Source of the DNA: Anastrepha obliqua
Lineage: Eukaryota; Arthropoda; Insecta; Diptera; Tephritidae
NCBI RefSeq assembly: GCF_027943255.1
Contig: NC_072893.1
Span: forward strand, 90,713,784-90,777,783
Length of the DNA stretch: 64,000 nt
Direction: 5' to 3'
Part shown: positions 1 to 10,797 of the stretch, piece by piece
Numbering within the stretch: position 1 is the first letter of the stretch
Layout: each line of letters opens with the position of its first letter
The notes under the pieces: model-generated
Databases searched by the model: none
Seen by the model: the letters and a program-made list of their open reading frames with translations, nothing else
Told to the model about the DNA's origin: nothing
Position numbers and translations under genes: made by a program

Positions 1-890
1 CATAATTGAGATCCAGGCTTGAAATTGATAGAATTAGTTCTCCAAGTTGTTCGTTCATTAATAATAATTCGGAAGTTTCTGTAGAGAATGGGTTTGGGAG
101 ATATTGTATCCACCCTGTGTAGTATAGGAGTGTGTCGAAAGTCTTCTAAGATCTTTAGATGTCCTCTCATATCTCCACTTTTAAGATCGGCGTTGCCTTT
201 TAGTCTTAAGGCACTCAATCTTGCTTCTTTTTCAATTAAGATGGGAAGCGGTGGTATATCTAGGAGCACGCCCAAAGCGTCAGTTGGGCATGTTTTCATT
301 GCTCCTGTTATACCGATGCAGATGAGGCGGTACAATTTGTTAAGGTCGCTTGCCGCCTTTCGTTGCTTAACTTTGGGCCACCATGCTATGGAAGCATAAG
401 TGACTATAGGCTTAACAACTGTAGTGAATGTCCAGTAGGTCATTCTGGGGCTGAGCCCCCATGTTTTACCAAAAAGCCTTGTGCAGGCATAGAATGCCCT
501 TGTGGCTTTTACAGTAACTTTTTCAAGATGCGAGTTCCAGGTAAGCGCTTTGTCAAGGTTGATACCAAGGTAGTTCGCCTCTGTGGAGAGTTGTAGAGTC
601 GATTCATTCAGGACAGGACATTTGATGTTGATATTCCTTTTCCTGGTGAACGGCACTAGCGCAGTTTTAGATGGGTTGATAGAGAGCCCTTTGTCAGTGC
701 ACCATTTGTTTATTATGTTGAGGGCTTGTTGCATGCGGTTAGAGATGGTCTCTTCATGCCAGCCCACTATATATACTACCAGGTCATCAGCATAGCCCTG
801 GGTGTGGAATACTAGGTTGTCAGGAATGTCATACTGCCGCAGAAAGAAAAAAATGCTGCCTATAGAGCCCCGCTGCGGTCGGGCGCAAAG
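1..890 (-). pseudogene. LINE reverse transcriptase fragment (Jockey/LOA/R1-like)
   Basis: Read on the minus strand, one frame stays open from about 880 to the window edge (about 290 residues), with no start codon. It encodes the second half of a non-LTR reverse transcriptase. In order it shows a degenerate RPQRGSIGSI block where RTs have PQG, the catalytic YADD (codons near 783-794, context TQGYADDLVVYIVG), KWCTDKGLSINPSKT, NYLGINLDKALTWNSHL and a thumb region GITGAMKTCPTDALGVLL. The order and wording fit RNase H-bearing LINE clades such as LOA, R1 or Jockey; I cannot fix the clade. The spacing between the GSIGSI block and YADD is shorter than usual, so some palm sequence is probably missing. 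The element continues beyond position 1 and ends near 890 against an RTE fragment on the other strand. RT catalytic residues are present, but the copy is truncated and should be inactive. Confidence 0.85.
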
Positions 891-1965
891 CGAGCCATAT
901 GGGACCGCTACCGAGAGCTAAGAAAAGAAGAGAGACGTATTATCAGACAGAAAAAACGAGAGACCGATATACGTGAGTGTGAGGAGCTTCAGCAAATTCT
1001 ACCAGAAAGTTGGGCGGCTTACAGAAGGTTTTAAGACCGGGGCGTTTTCCAGTAAGAGCAAAGACGGCGACCTGGTGATTGACATTCAGAACATACTTAA
1101 GTTATGGAGGGAACACTTCTCGAGCCAGGTAAATAGTGACAACTGCGCATTTCACAAAATATGTAAAGATCCCGATACCCCAATCGCTGACGACAAAACT
1201 GTCATTTCGTTGACGAGGTGAGAATAGCAATAATGCGGCTAAAGAACAACAAAGCCGCGGGCGTCGATCTCCAAACTGAATAAAGAGGCAAAGCAAATGG
1301 GTCTGGTGGTGAACGAAGACAAAACGAAGTACCTCCTGTCTTCAAACAAACAGTCGGCGCACTCGCGTATCAGCCCCACGTCATTGTTGACAGTTATGAT
1401 TTCGAGGTTGTAAAAGACTTCGTTCATTTAGGAACCAGTATTAAATCCAACGTAGAATCTCTCTTGCCAACAAGTGCTATTTTGGACTAATTGGCAAATG
1501 AGTAGTAAATTCCTCTCTCGACGAACAAAACTAACACTCTGCAAGGCTCTCATCATGCCCATCCCAACGTATGGCGCAGAAGCGTGGGGGATGACAACAT
1601 CCGATGAAGCGACACTTGGAGAGTTTGAGAGAAAAACTCTGCGTATGATTTTTGGACCTTTGCACGTTGGCAACGGCGAATATCGCAAGCGATAGAATGA
1701 TGAGCTGTATGAGCTTTACGACATAGCGCAGCGAATAAAGATCCAGCTGGCTGGGTCATGTCGTCCGAATGGATACAAACGCTCCGGCTTTGAAAGTATT
1801 CTATGCGGTACCAGCTGGTGGTAGCAGAGGAAGAGGGCGGCCTCCTCTGCGTTGGAAAGATCAGGTGGAGAAGGACTTGGTTTCACTTGGTGTGAAGGCG
1901 CTTTGTTAAACTCGGCCAAAATCGCGTAAGCGGTAATCGCGCAAATTAAGAAGAAGAAATAAATA
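891..1965 (+). pseudogene. RTE-clade LINE remnant, internally deleted
   Basis: Pieces in several frames line up as one RTE-type ORF. They are IWDRYRELRKEERRIIRQ (about 895-950), FYQKVGRLTEGFKTGA (about 997-1045), LKLWREHFSSQVN, and the start of the RT domain VRIAIMRLKNNKAAGVD (about 1218-1268). The sequence then jumps straight to KEAKQMGLVVNEDKTKYLL (about 1282-1340), so most of the RT palm including the catalytic YADD is gone. Thumb pieces follow: LSRRTKLTLCKALIMPIPTY, ERKTLRMIFGP and NDELYELYDIAQRIKIQ. The C-terminal GGSRGRGRPPLRWKDQVEKD is near 1818-1880. At least five frameshifts or stops separate the blocks. The 3' end carries CGGCCAAAATCGCGTAAGCG and a GAA-rich tail near 1946-1960. A related copy lies on the minus strand at 39140-39694. 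RTE elements carry an endonuclease and an RT; neither is functional here. Confidence 0.85.
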
Positions 1966-4285
1966 AACTACAACCTGTCAAATATTTTGTGAGGTGACTC
2001 ACAGCCAGTGTGTCTTCCGAAGGTTAATATCCTAAAGTGACCTAACATTTTTAACAAAATTGGTTTAATAATATTTTAAGCTGTGTAGTCAGCTAACAAT
2101 GGTCAGAAATCGAATTTTTGATTACTGTTAGAATTACTGTATATACCATCTATATCACTCTTAAAAAATATATCGATATCACAATTTTCAAAATGGGGGT
2201 AATTCTAGCCAGATCTATCAAAATTAGGCATAGGGGGTTCAATCTTGATAAACTAGTTAAATATACAAATTTTTATTTGAAACATGGCATTCAATTTTAT
2301 GATAGGCTACAGAGGAGAAGAGGCATGTCACTGCACATCCACCTCGGGACAAAATTACATCACTTAATATTTTAATCAGTGTTGAATAGTTTCCAGAAAA
2401 ATAAGAAAAATTCCAAAAAATTTTCAAACCAATTTGACGGTTTTTACTTAAAATTTATAGGAGAATTTTTGGTACGCAGTTTTATGAAGTTTGTAGAATT
2501 TCTATAATTTTTTAATAAATTTGAAATTTCTATAAAAATAATAACGAAAATTTGCAAAAGAAAAAAAAAGTAAAAATTTCTAAAAATATTAATTTGCTAT
2601 AATAAATCACTTAAACATTGAAACTTGGTGGGAGGTCACAGCAGAGATTGCTTTAAATGATATCCTAAGAACGCCATAAATTTAGCGGTGATACCAGCAG
2701 GGCTAATTCGCTTTTGAAGAAAATGAATTCGAAAGTTCAATAAACTCCGCGCCTAGCACGACCTACCACCAATCCTGAAGAGAAAGAAATTGCGAAAACT
2801 TGCTTTTTCCACGATTTCAGATACATTTTAGCAGCAAATTACGTGGAATCAGAAAACAAAAATGGTTTAATTAAATTTTCTTCTCATAAACTCAGAAACC
2901 CACACTAGCGCGTTGATTAAAAAGTACCCACTTTGAATTTTGTATCAGGTCTGCTATTTTTATTTTAACTTTACTCTTGCAATTAACAAAACTAAAGTTT
3001 TAAGTGTAGCATAGTTCTCATTTGTAGTACATTGTCTCTTTTAATACTCCCACGCACTGGCGCCTTGAAACACACTCATCTCGCGCCTGCACACAAACCC
3101 ACACACACAGATTTCACCGCTGCAGCACAAATCTACTCTCAACTTCTCGTCGTCGTCCGCAACGCACTTAACGCTACGCGCACCACTACTTCCTGTGAGT
3201 GAGATCACTGCAGGTGTTCGGCCATTTGGCATTTTCATAAATCAATTTTACGCCAAAAGCTTTCCAAAAACACTACAAATTCAACGCCTAGTCTCTAATG
3301 TGTTTTCTCAAAACCCAAGCAGCGCACTGCTGCTACGGGCCAATAAATATATCAGCACAACACTTTTCGATTTTATTTGTAGATATGTACGTACCATACA
3401 TAGGTATGTATGAGTTGACTAAGACAGTGCAGCAGCATGTCACACCCACCTAACTTATATATGTATTAGTTAAGAGGCTGTGCAGCCGCATGTCACACCC
3501 ACCTAACTTACTTGAATAGTATTTGCAGAATGCATGTGTATGTGCATACCGGTTGTGTGGTGCTGCTCTGCGCCAATGCTTAGTCGTACGGATAGTTTCG
3601 GCAGACAGGCGAAATGTGCACTAAAAGTTGCCTGTAAAATTTATAACCTTCAAGTGAATTTATTTGCTCTTTCTGCTTTTTTCTAGTATGTTTCACACAT
3701 ACATATAAATACTTCACTTTTTCAATTTTTTTACTTTTTCATCTTACGAATATTCTAGTTTTGAGTTCCACTTTCACATTACCAAAAGTTTTCGTATATT
3801 TATGGTCTGAAAGAAAAGTTCTAATTTACGGCCGATTGAAATGTTACAAATTTTGGGTGGAGTGTAAGGCATTGTGAAGTCAAAATGTGCAAGGTGATTA
3901 AAGGGTTAAGTTTATGGTGGGTAGTGAGCAAAACTGACGGGTCTTTTTGACGGGTAGTCAGAATCTAATAATGACCAGCATATCATTTGAAAAGCCTTGG
4001 CCTCAAGAATAATAATATTATACTTATAGATATTGGTTTAACCACATATTTATGACTGCTGATGAAAGTGGAAAAAGTATTATTTTAGCTATTCCCTTAG
4101 CTGCTAGGAGGGGTATTTTTGAACCTTGATTACCTCGTGCACGTTTATTGAATGTTCGGATGAAAGCATCCATACTCCGTGTACATTTAGCCCTGCCATA
4201 AGTTCTGTTGCAAGTTAAGTCCGTTATAGATATGGAATTATAATAGATTTTTTAATGACGTTAGTTTTATTTAAACATGTAATTA
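1966..4285. other. AT-rich noncoding stretch
   Basis: No protein, RNA gene or recognisable transposon was found. The stretch has A/T-rich low-complexity runs (2390-2610), a CA-rich segment near 3085-3110 and a 53-bp-period duplication at 3428-3510, listed separately. Short open frames here have no recognisable motifs. Confidence 0.5.
3428..3510. repeat. Direct repeat, two 30-bp units, period 53 bp
   Basis: Positions 3428-3457 and 3481-3510 match at 29 of 30 bases; both contain GCATGTCACACCCACCTAAC. The spacer is AT-rich. This is a local tandem duplication with no known function. Confidence 0.85.
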
Positions 4286-5259
4286 TTAAAACCAAAAAAT
4301 TTTAAATTTCCATTCGAAATGGTCTCCATTTGATTTTACACAAGCCTCAAACGATTAGGCCATCCAGCTATTGCAGCACGCACGGTTTCCATCGATATTG
4401 AGACCCTCCAAATTTCTGTGAGGTTTTTGGCAGACCATATTCTCCAATTCTGACCAAAAACAGTAGTCCAATTGCTTCAAATCTGGACTTCTAGACGGCC
4501 AATCTTTGACGGCCATGAACCCTGAAATGTTGTTTTTTAGCCACTGCTGGGTGGTTCTTACCTTATGGACTGGAGCCGAATCTTGCTACAAGATCCAACG
4601 TTTTCCATACCACCGCTAAACTGCTTCACCACGCCTTCTAAGACATCCTCCAGGTACACTTTTTCCTCGGTCTGAACCCCTTTTTCTCAGAAGTGAAGAG
4701 ATGAAACGCCTTTGCAAGACACTCCCCACCAATGGTGGCCACGCTTAACCCTTGGAGCAACATTTTTTGCGTCTTCAAAAGCTTTAGCATAGATTTTGTC
4801 GTTTTTGCTTGTTAAAAACTTCTTCAACTTGGAACACTTTCTCATCTGTGATAATAATATCATATTTTCATGCTTGCATCTGTCGAGTTTAATTCTCCTC
4901 AAGCGCTTTGTCAAGAGATGACCAATTGAGCGACGGGAGGCTTTCATGTGGAGATCATCTCTAATTAATCTTGACATAGATCTGGTCGATACATTCATTT
5001 CCCTGGACATGATTTTCTACTTTCCAAGGGGATTTCTTTCTCGAACGGCTTTTATAGCTGCACTGGTTCAAACCTTGCGAAGACAACCACTTTATTTTCT
5101 GTCGGTCACTTCAGACATTTGCGAAAAACGATTGATCGTGCGTAAACACATTCTCAAAATATTAAGTTTTTTCAGCCCTTCATAAATCTCACTTGCACTT
5201 TTATCACAATTTCGTAATGCAATCACTGCAATACAATTTTCCTCAGCTCTCCACTCCAT
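4286..5259 (-). pseudogene. Degenerate DD37D (maT-like) transposase
   Basis: The minus strand can be followed from a start (MEWRAEENCIAVIALRNCDK, ATG at 5259) through an N-terminal DNA-binding part, with stops at RK*SGCL and GK*KIMS, into STRSMSRLIRDDLHMKASRR. It continues as IYAKAFEDAKN, PRVKRGHH and WWGVSCKGVSSLHF, then frameshifts. Catalytic segments can be read across frames: TDEKVF for the first Asp, QDSAPVHKVRTTQQW for the second and SPDLKQLDYCFW for the third. There are 37 residues between the second and third Asp, which is the DD37D spacing of the maT group in the Tc1/mariner superfamily. It ends at HFEWKFKIFWF* (stop 4286-4288). Several stops and frameshifts mean it is dead. I could not identify terminal inverted repeats. 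A Tc1-like assignment is less likely because the third residue is Asp. Confidence 0.8.
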
Positions 5260-6866
5260 TGTCAAGCAAACCTATACGTTTTAGTATCACTTAAAATTTT
5301 TACGAAAATCAATTCTTACCATTCCTCAGCTTTTTGCACTAAAAATATCTAAAACATGGTAATGACATGAGTATCAAACCTGAAAGTCCAAAATGTCCGT
5401 AAACATTCTCAGTATCCTTAGAGGGTATTGTAAGATGCTTGAACCTACTTTGATTATACCTCCCAGTAGGGACGTCGCCTGGCCTAGCGCCATAATTTGG
5501 TGCCAGCTCACGTTTCTTAGCCTAAGCTTAGTTTTAGATCTTTAGCAAAATACCTCTGCCAATTGCAATTGCTTCCACATTCTTTGATATTCATTCATTC
5601 TTGCTATTATTCCTGTTTACTTTTTGGCATTTTAGCTGGCATTTTCATTATTGTCAATTATGTACGAGTATACTCTTTCTGCCCTACTCCTCACCTAAAG
5701 TTACCATAGTGCTCGACACGCCAGCTGTATTAAGATTGATAGAAAAGATACGCAAAATATCGACAGAGAACAAAGGTAACAGCGGTAGGGGTGGTGGGTG
5801 AGTATAAGAGCCAAACCTACATACAGCGAAGCATTCCTACGAGAAATAATTGCAATTGTGACGGCGGGACACCACTTCATTTCTCACTCCCCACATCGGC
5901 CTCTAATTCACGAAAGTCCAACGACACCGTACCTTCAGCGCCACCAAAGGACAGCTGATGTATAAACACAAAATTTAAATATCCCTTTACCACCATTACC
6001 GCCCGGGTACACACCACATATTCGTCAAACTTACAGGTAAAGCTTTAGGGCGGCAGAGGTTATGTTACAGCTATAACTATGCAGGTGTCATAGGAATTGA
6101 TTTTCTGACCGATGTAGTCCGTTCCGTATATTTTAATATGTATTGCATGTTTTCGCTCTAAAGTGTCGATTTGGTCAGGTAATTTGCGTTTGGATTTGCG
6201 ACTGCCAACTCTTTTTATCGGTTTTACCTTTTTGCTGCCACTTCCGTTTAACCTTTATATTAATTGTCATTTCATTAATAGCTGCAATCTGGTTTTATGG
6301 GCAAGCAAAAATTAATTTTCATATTCGAAAATGCAAAATTGAAAAAAATTATTCTTGTCGGATTTTGATGTCTAACTGTTGGGAGTTGTCCCAACAAATA
6401 TTATATTTGCCTATTACCAAATGCATTGTACTAAAGTGAAAAATATACAAGAGCTGATATATATAGGTATGCAACCTGAGAATTTTTTAAAATAAGTTCC
6501 AAACTTGTAAACTTCTATAACAATATTTTGCATATGCTCTATTATTATTTTACATATTTTCTGTGAAAAGAAGGAAGTTAGTACTTGTTTATGAACAAAA
6601 TTCATAATCATTATTATGTACTTTAAAGGGATTAAGAAACAGAAATCACCATATCAAATGACTTTTATATTAATAGCTCGTGAAAAAAATTGCATAAAAG
6701 TACTTTATGTACGCCATGAAATTATCTTCCAGATTATAATAAAAAAAATCATTCCAACAATATTTCTGATTTCTATTATCATTTTATGTTCTCAAGGGCT
6801 TAAGAAAACACCCGTTATTAGCTCCTATCCGTGGTTAAATTCGAATGTCATTCTGTTTAACCTTCC
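5260..6866. other. Noncoding stretch, no recognised feature
   Basis: No gene or transposon signature was found. The open frame at 6143-6439 is hydrophobic and AT-driven with no motif, and I do not treat it as a gene. The first tens of bases may be the outer end of the neighbouring maT-like element. Confidence 0.45.
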
Positions 6867-7066
6867 TATACTCGCGCATTGGTCTCTGAGACCGAGGAAA
6901 CACATTTTCGTAATTATTTTTATGCACGAAAATCTGGAGAAGCCGAGCTCTATGCCAGCTGTCGGGTTTGTGGCTAACTTCGTTTTGGTGCACGCTGTGC
7001 GTTCGCGCGAAGCGTATGTGTTGTAGCATTTGGCGCTAATCGGTCCGTAAGACCGACCCGAGTATA
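6867..7066. mobile_element. Candidate 200-bp MITE
   Basis: A GC-richer block within AT-rich DNA begins with TATACTCG (6867-6874) and ends with its exact inverse CGAGTATA (7059-7066). Just inside each end lies a similar palindromic motif: GGTCTCTGAGACC at 6881-6893 and CGGTCCGTAAGACCG at 7041-7055. Reading the right end on the minus strand gives the same order as the left end (TATACTCG, then GGTCT..GACCGA), so these look like imperfect subterminal inverted repeats. TA flanks would fit a Tc1/mariner-type insertion. No coding capacity is evident, and only one copy is in this window, so the call is tentative. Confidence 0.45.
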
Positions 7067-7225
7067 AGTGCAAGTTTTAGTGTAAGTATTAATGTAATAT
7101 ATTTTTTGAATTTATATATTTTTTACAAACTTTGAATACTTTATAACTTATGTATAGTAAAATATATGTATGTATGTTGCTCTATATTACATTTTTATCG
7201 ATTCCGTTAATCTGTTTAGATTATA

Positions 7226-8404
7226 CCTGTGGGCAAAAAGTAAGGTGAATTTATTTGTCAAACTTCGCGGGATTAAAATTTCGCTCTAGTTATTTTTTTC
7301 ATGAGTTGGCAGCACTGTCAATAACATCTGAGCCAACTTTCATGTGAATGTCATTATCAGTAATATATTAAGAGTGCATTTTTCGATTTTTACAATGTCT
7401 GATTTGATTGAGCAGAGAAGTGCCATCAAATTTTGTTTGCGGAATGAAATTTCGGCTGCGGAAACGTTTAGCATGTTGCAGAAGGCATTTGGTGATTCCA
7501 CCATGTCGCAGAAAAATGTCTTTAAATGGTACAACGACTTCAAAGAGGGTCGAGAACGTGTTGATGACTTGGAGCTCTCCGGACGACCATCGACGTCAAC
7601 AGATGACAAACACGTCAATAAAGTGAAGGAGTTAGTGCTCAAAAATCGTCGGTTGACTGTTAAAGAACTTACTATATCAGAAGGATCTGCGAAAACCATT
7701 TTGAAAGTGCATTTGGGCCTACGAAAAGTCAAATCTAGTTTGGTACCGAAAACTCTCAATTTCTTGGAAAAAAGTCGTCGCGTTGATGTGTGGGAAACAA
7801 TGCTTTCAGACTATCAGGACAAGCTCAAATGCATCATTACGGGAGATGAGACTTGGATTTATGCTTACGACCCTGAAACTACCGACCAATCAAGCGAATA
7901 TCGTGCTAAAGGCGAAGTCAGACCGAAAAGAGCACGTCAAAGTCGTTCAAAAGCGTTATGCGTCGTTTACGTGAAGCAATTCGTCTAAAAAGACCAGAAT
8001 TATGGGCGAACAACTCTTGGTTTTTGCATTACGATAATGCACCGTCTCACACTGCACTCGTTCTTCGTGACCATTTTGCCAAAAATTCCCCGCATATCGT
8101 TCCGCAACCACCGTATTCGCCTGATTTGGCTCCGTGTGATTTCTGGCTATTCCCAAAACTCAAGAGACCACTCCGGGGAACGCGTTTCGAGTCGATTGAG
8201 GAGATAAAAGCTGAGTCGAAGAAGGTGCTGATGGCTATACCGGAAATGGACTATTTGGCATGTTTCGGGGATTGGGAAAATCGTTGGCGTAAGTGTATTT
8301 CATCGAGAGGAGATTATTTTGAAGGGGATGAAATTGATTTACAAGAATAAATAAAGATTTTTCATTTTACAACCAAATTCTCCTTACTTCTTGCCAACAG
8401 TGCA
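7226..8404 (+). mobile_element. Mariner element with terminal inverted repeats
   Basis: The left end CTGTGGGCAAAAAGTAAGG (7227-7245) matches, with two mismatches, the inverse of the right end (about 8381-8400): CTGTTGGCAAGAAGTAAGG. TA dinucleotides lie at the outer edges. It encloses the broken transposase at 7395-8350. The length of about 1.18 kb is a little under a full mariner because of an internal deletion. Confidence 0.85.
7395..8350 (+). pseudogene. Mariner (DD34D) transposase, one frameshifting deletion
   Basis: The frame starts MSDLIEQRSAIKFCLRNE (ATG 7395) and gives the first helix-turn-helix region, the WYNDFKEGRERVDD segment and the linker GRPSTSTDDKHVNKVK. The first catalytic Asp is in ITGDETWIYAYDPETT. 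Near 7955 the frame breaks inside SRSKALCV, and a second frame continues with MRRLREAIRLKRPELW. That frame holds the second Asp (LHYDNAPSHTALVL) and the third (PPYSPDLAPCDFWLFPKLK), then ends GDYFEGDEIDLQE*. There are 34 residues between the second and third Asp, so it is a DD34D mariner with all three catalytic residues kept. About 30 residues that should lie between SRSK and VMRR are missing. Apart from this single lesion it is well preserved, which suggests a fairly young copy. Confidence 0.92.
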
Positions 8405-8406
8405 TA

Positions 8407-8949
8407 GTATATATATATGTATGTATCTGTCTATAATTTTCAAAGTGGCCTGAGTCATGTTTTTCTTGTTACGAGACAATTAACGGATAAACATATAAAT
8501 TGAGACATATTCCTTTATTATTATAAGTGTTTTATGTGACCTTAAATTATGAAAATTTATTACGAATGCAAAGTGGCATACTAATTTCGCACAAAATTGC
8601 TTTTTTATAAACTTTAAAACTAATTCATTTTAACCTTTATTAACTTTCAGATTCATAAGATGTTTTTATAAGATCGAAGAGGTAAAAGGTAGTAGGCATT
8701 TTTTATATTTGTCTGCTGATGCTGGCCCTCTGGTTTAGTATAAATATAATGGATACAAATCAATATTCCGAAATTTTTTTCGTGAAAGTTGAAAAACGTA
8801 GGATGCAGTATCATCAAAAGATGATGCGTATGTGCATATCAGCACGGTTACCTTAGGTTGTTCTAGTTGCCCACTCAGGCTCATACCCCTTTGTGATGCC
8901 GCATATGGAACATTTCTTTATCTCTCCTAAAAGTATATTCGATGTATGT
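8407..8949. other. Noncoding stretch
   Basis: AT-rich with a short TATG run near 8412-8425. No gene was seen. It may contain unrecognised downstream sequence of the minus-strand LINE scrap at 8950-9130. Confidence 0.4.
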
Positions 8950-9130
8950 CTACTCATCAGTCAGTTGAATGCCATGTCTTGTTAGTTCATTCCTCCTGCA
9001 GCTCCCCTCGACGCTAGTGAGCAGGAACCCAAGTTACTTTTGGGTGAAATGGCTCAGGCATTCCGTTAAAAATATACGGCAATTATTGGCTACCTTAGAG
9101 GTTGTCCGCTGCCTTGTGAGAGATTTTAAC
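8950..9130 (-). pseudogene. LINE RNase H domain fragment
   Basis: On the minus strand two frames join to give KSLTRQRTTSKVANNCR, LTECLSHF, PKVTWVPAH and NELTRHGIQLTDE. This is the C-terminal half of the RNase H domain found in Jockey/LOA/R1-like LINEs, whose diagnostic block is VxWVPGHxxxxGNxxADELAR. Here WVPAH is followed by a frameshift, and the ADELAR equivalent reads NELTRHG. RT and zinc-knuckle parts are absent. It is a small dead scrap, identified from motif order only. Confidence 0.65.
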
Positions 9131-10510
9131 GTCTCCTCACCAGCAGTGAAAATGTGTTATAGATATCGATTCATACTATACTAATTATACGAATTTTATT
9201 ATTGCCATCAGAGTAGTAACAATACATCCGCTAATTTTGGAGAATTCGAAAAAATATTGTACAACAATAAAAAATTGTAAAGCTAACATTCGATGGATAT
9301 CGTATTTTTCCTATATGTTAAGCTCGAAATCCCGATTTGAGGTACCAAGCTGCTCTGGATCAAGGAATGCATTAAAAGTAAATTTCAATTTTGATATCTC
9401 ACATTTCGCTGGCGGACGAGCGAACTACCTGACTGAGCTTATCCGGTGAAAAAGTCATGAAAGCCTTTTCCACATTTTCTCTGGGGAACGAAAATAGGAT
9501 ATTTGTTATATATGTGCAACGGGTGTACCTTCAATCGAATAATTAAGTTCATTGAATCTTTGGTGTTTTCGCCACAAACCATAGGTGGGCATCCTTATAC
9601 CTGTAACTCATTGAAGTTAGTAAAGCGGGAAAACTAATACTTACAAACGTTATTTAATTGTTGCAACTATGGAAATGTGTACACGTGCATATGTATATAC
9701 GCATAGTAATACTCTACCACAACTCCTGTACTTCATTCCGTTAGGAAAAATTACTCATACGCCACCGGACTACATTCACTCACTGTAAAATCAGCAATAT
9801 GAATAAAAAAGTAGCAAATAAGTAGAAACCAAACTCTAACAATAACAACAATCAAATAAATACATTTTCACTTAGCGGTAGGGCATTCGTGGTCCAACAA
9901 CCACGATAACAATTGTGAAATATACTGAAAATAATTCACCAAATCCGATATATAACTGTAAATTCCATTTATTTACACTTACACACACATTTATGTGCGA
10001 GTGCGCGTGCATAAAATCAAAAATATAAATCAAAGTGCATTTTGGTCGTTGGTTTGTCGTTTGCTTTTGCGGAGCGACGCTGGTTGACTGACTTGTAGTT
10101 GTTATTGCTTATTGCCACAGCAACAAGCACAAAGTTTCTGTACAAGCATGGTGCACTAATTGATTTATGCCACACGACGACAATTAGAGCGCTACCAAAC
10201 TTTTGTAACTGGGTTTTTATGCTCTATTTCAGCATACGGATTAGGGCAGAGCAACTTTTTTTGCATTTAGCTTTTCCACACCATTTCTAGCTGGATTTTA
10301 TAAAGGGTAGGATGTTAGAAAGAATTAATTCCGCTTTCGAAACGCACTCTGGAATAGGCAACTGGGTTTTTATTACAATAATGCAGATCCTAAATTTGAA
10401 AATAAAATCTCTGATATAACTTTTTATATGAGAGTTGTATTTATAACGTGATCCCTCAGCAATATTTAAAATGACTCAGAATAAAGTAAAGTAACTAAAC
10501 AATCCTACTG
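9131..10510. other. Noncoding stretch
   Basis: No coding or transposon signature was found. Short AAC-rich runs and a CA-rich segment (about 9838-10010) look like ordinary host noncoding DNA. Confidence 0.45.
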
Positions 10511-10797
10511 TCTAAACTCAAATTGACTATTTTTAAAATCCAATAGACCCTTTCCAAAAATAAATTGACTATTCTAAAATTGGTTATTTTAAAACAAATT
10601 GACTATTCTAACATCTGATTTACCCTTTCTAAAATCCAAGTGACTTTTCTAAAATCCAATTGAACTTTTCTAAAACCCAAGTGACTTTTCTAAAATTTAA
10701 TTGACTATTCTAAAATCCAAGTAGCTTTTCTAAAATTTAATTGAGTATTCTAAAATCTAACTGAACTTTTCTAAAATCCCATTTAACTTTCTAGAAT
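10511..10797. repeat. Minisatellite, about 20-bp unit, 14-15 diverged copies
   Basis: A run of units based on TCTAAAATCCAATTGACTTT repeats roughly every 20-21 bp. Variants alternate between AATTGACTATT, AAGTGACTTTT and ATTGAACTTTT endings. The right half (10640-10790) is the most regular. Units on the left are shorter or more diverged, and one near 10580 has lost several bases. No protein is encoded. Confidence 0.85.

Noticed and set aside
5806..5860. A promoter with GTGAGTATAAGAG
   Set aside because: The TATA-like and donor-like motifs overlap in an implausible order and no exon follows.
6616..7026. 136-residue open frame
   Set aside because: Its C-terminal third lies in the MITE candidate and the rest is AT-driven hydrophobic sequence; no motif.
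10511..10797. A CRISPR array
   Set aside because: Units are contiguous and about 20 bp with no unique spacers, in a eukaryotic genome; it is a minisatellite.
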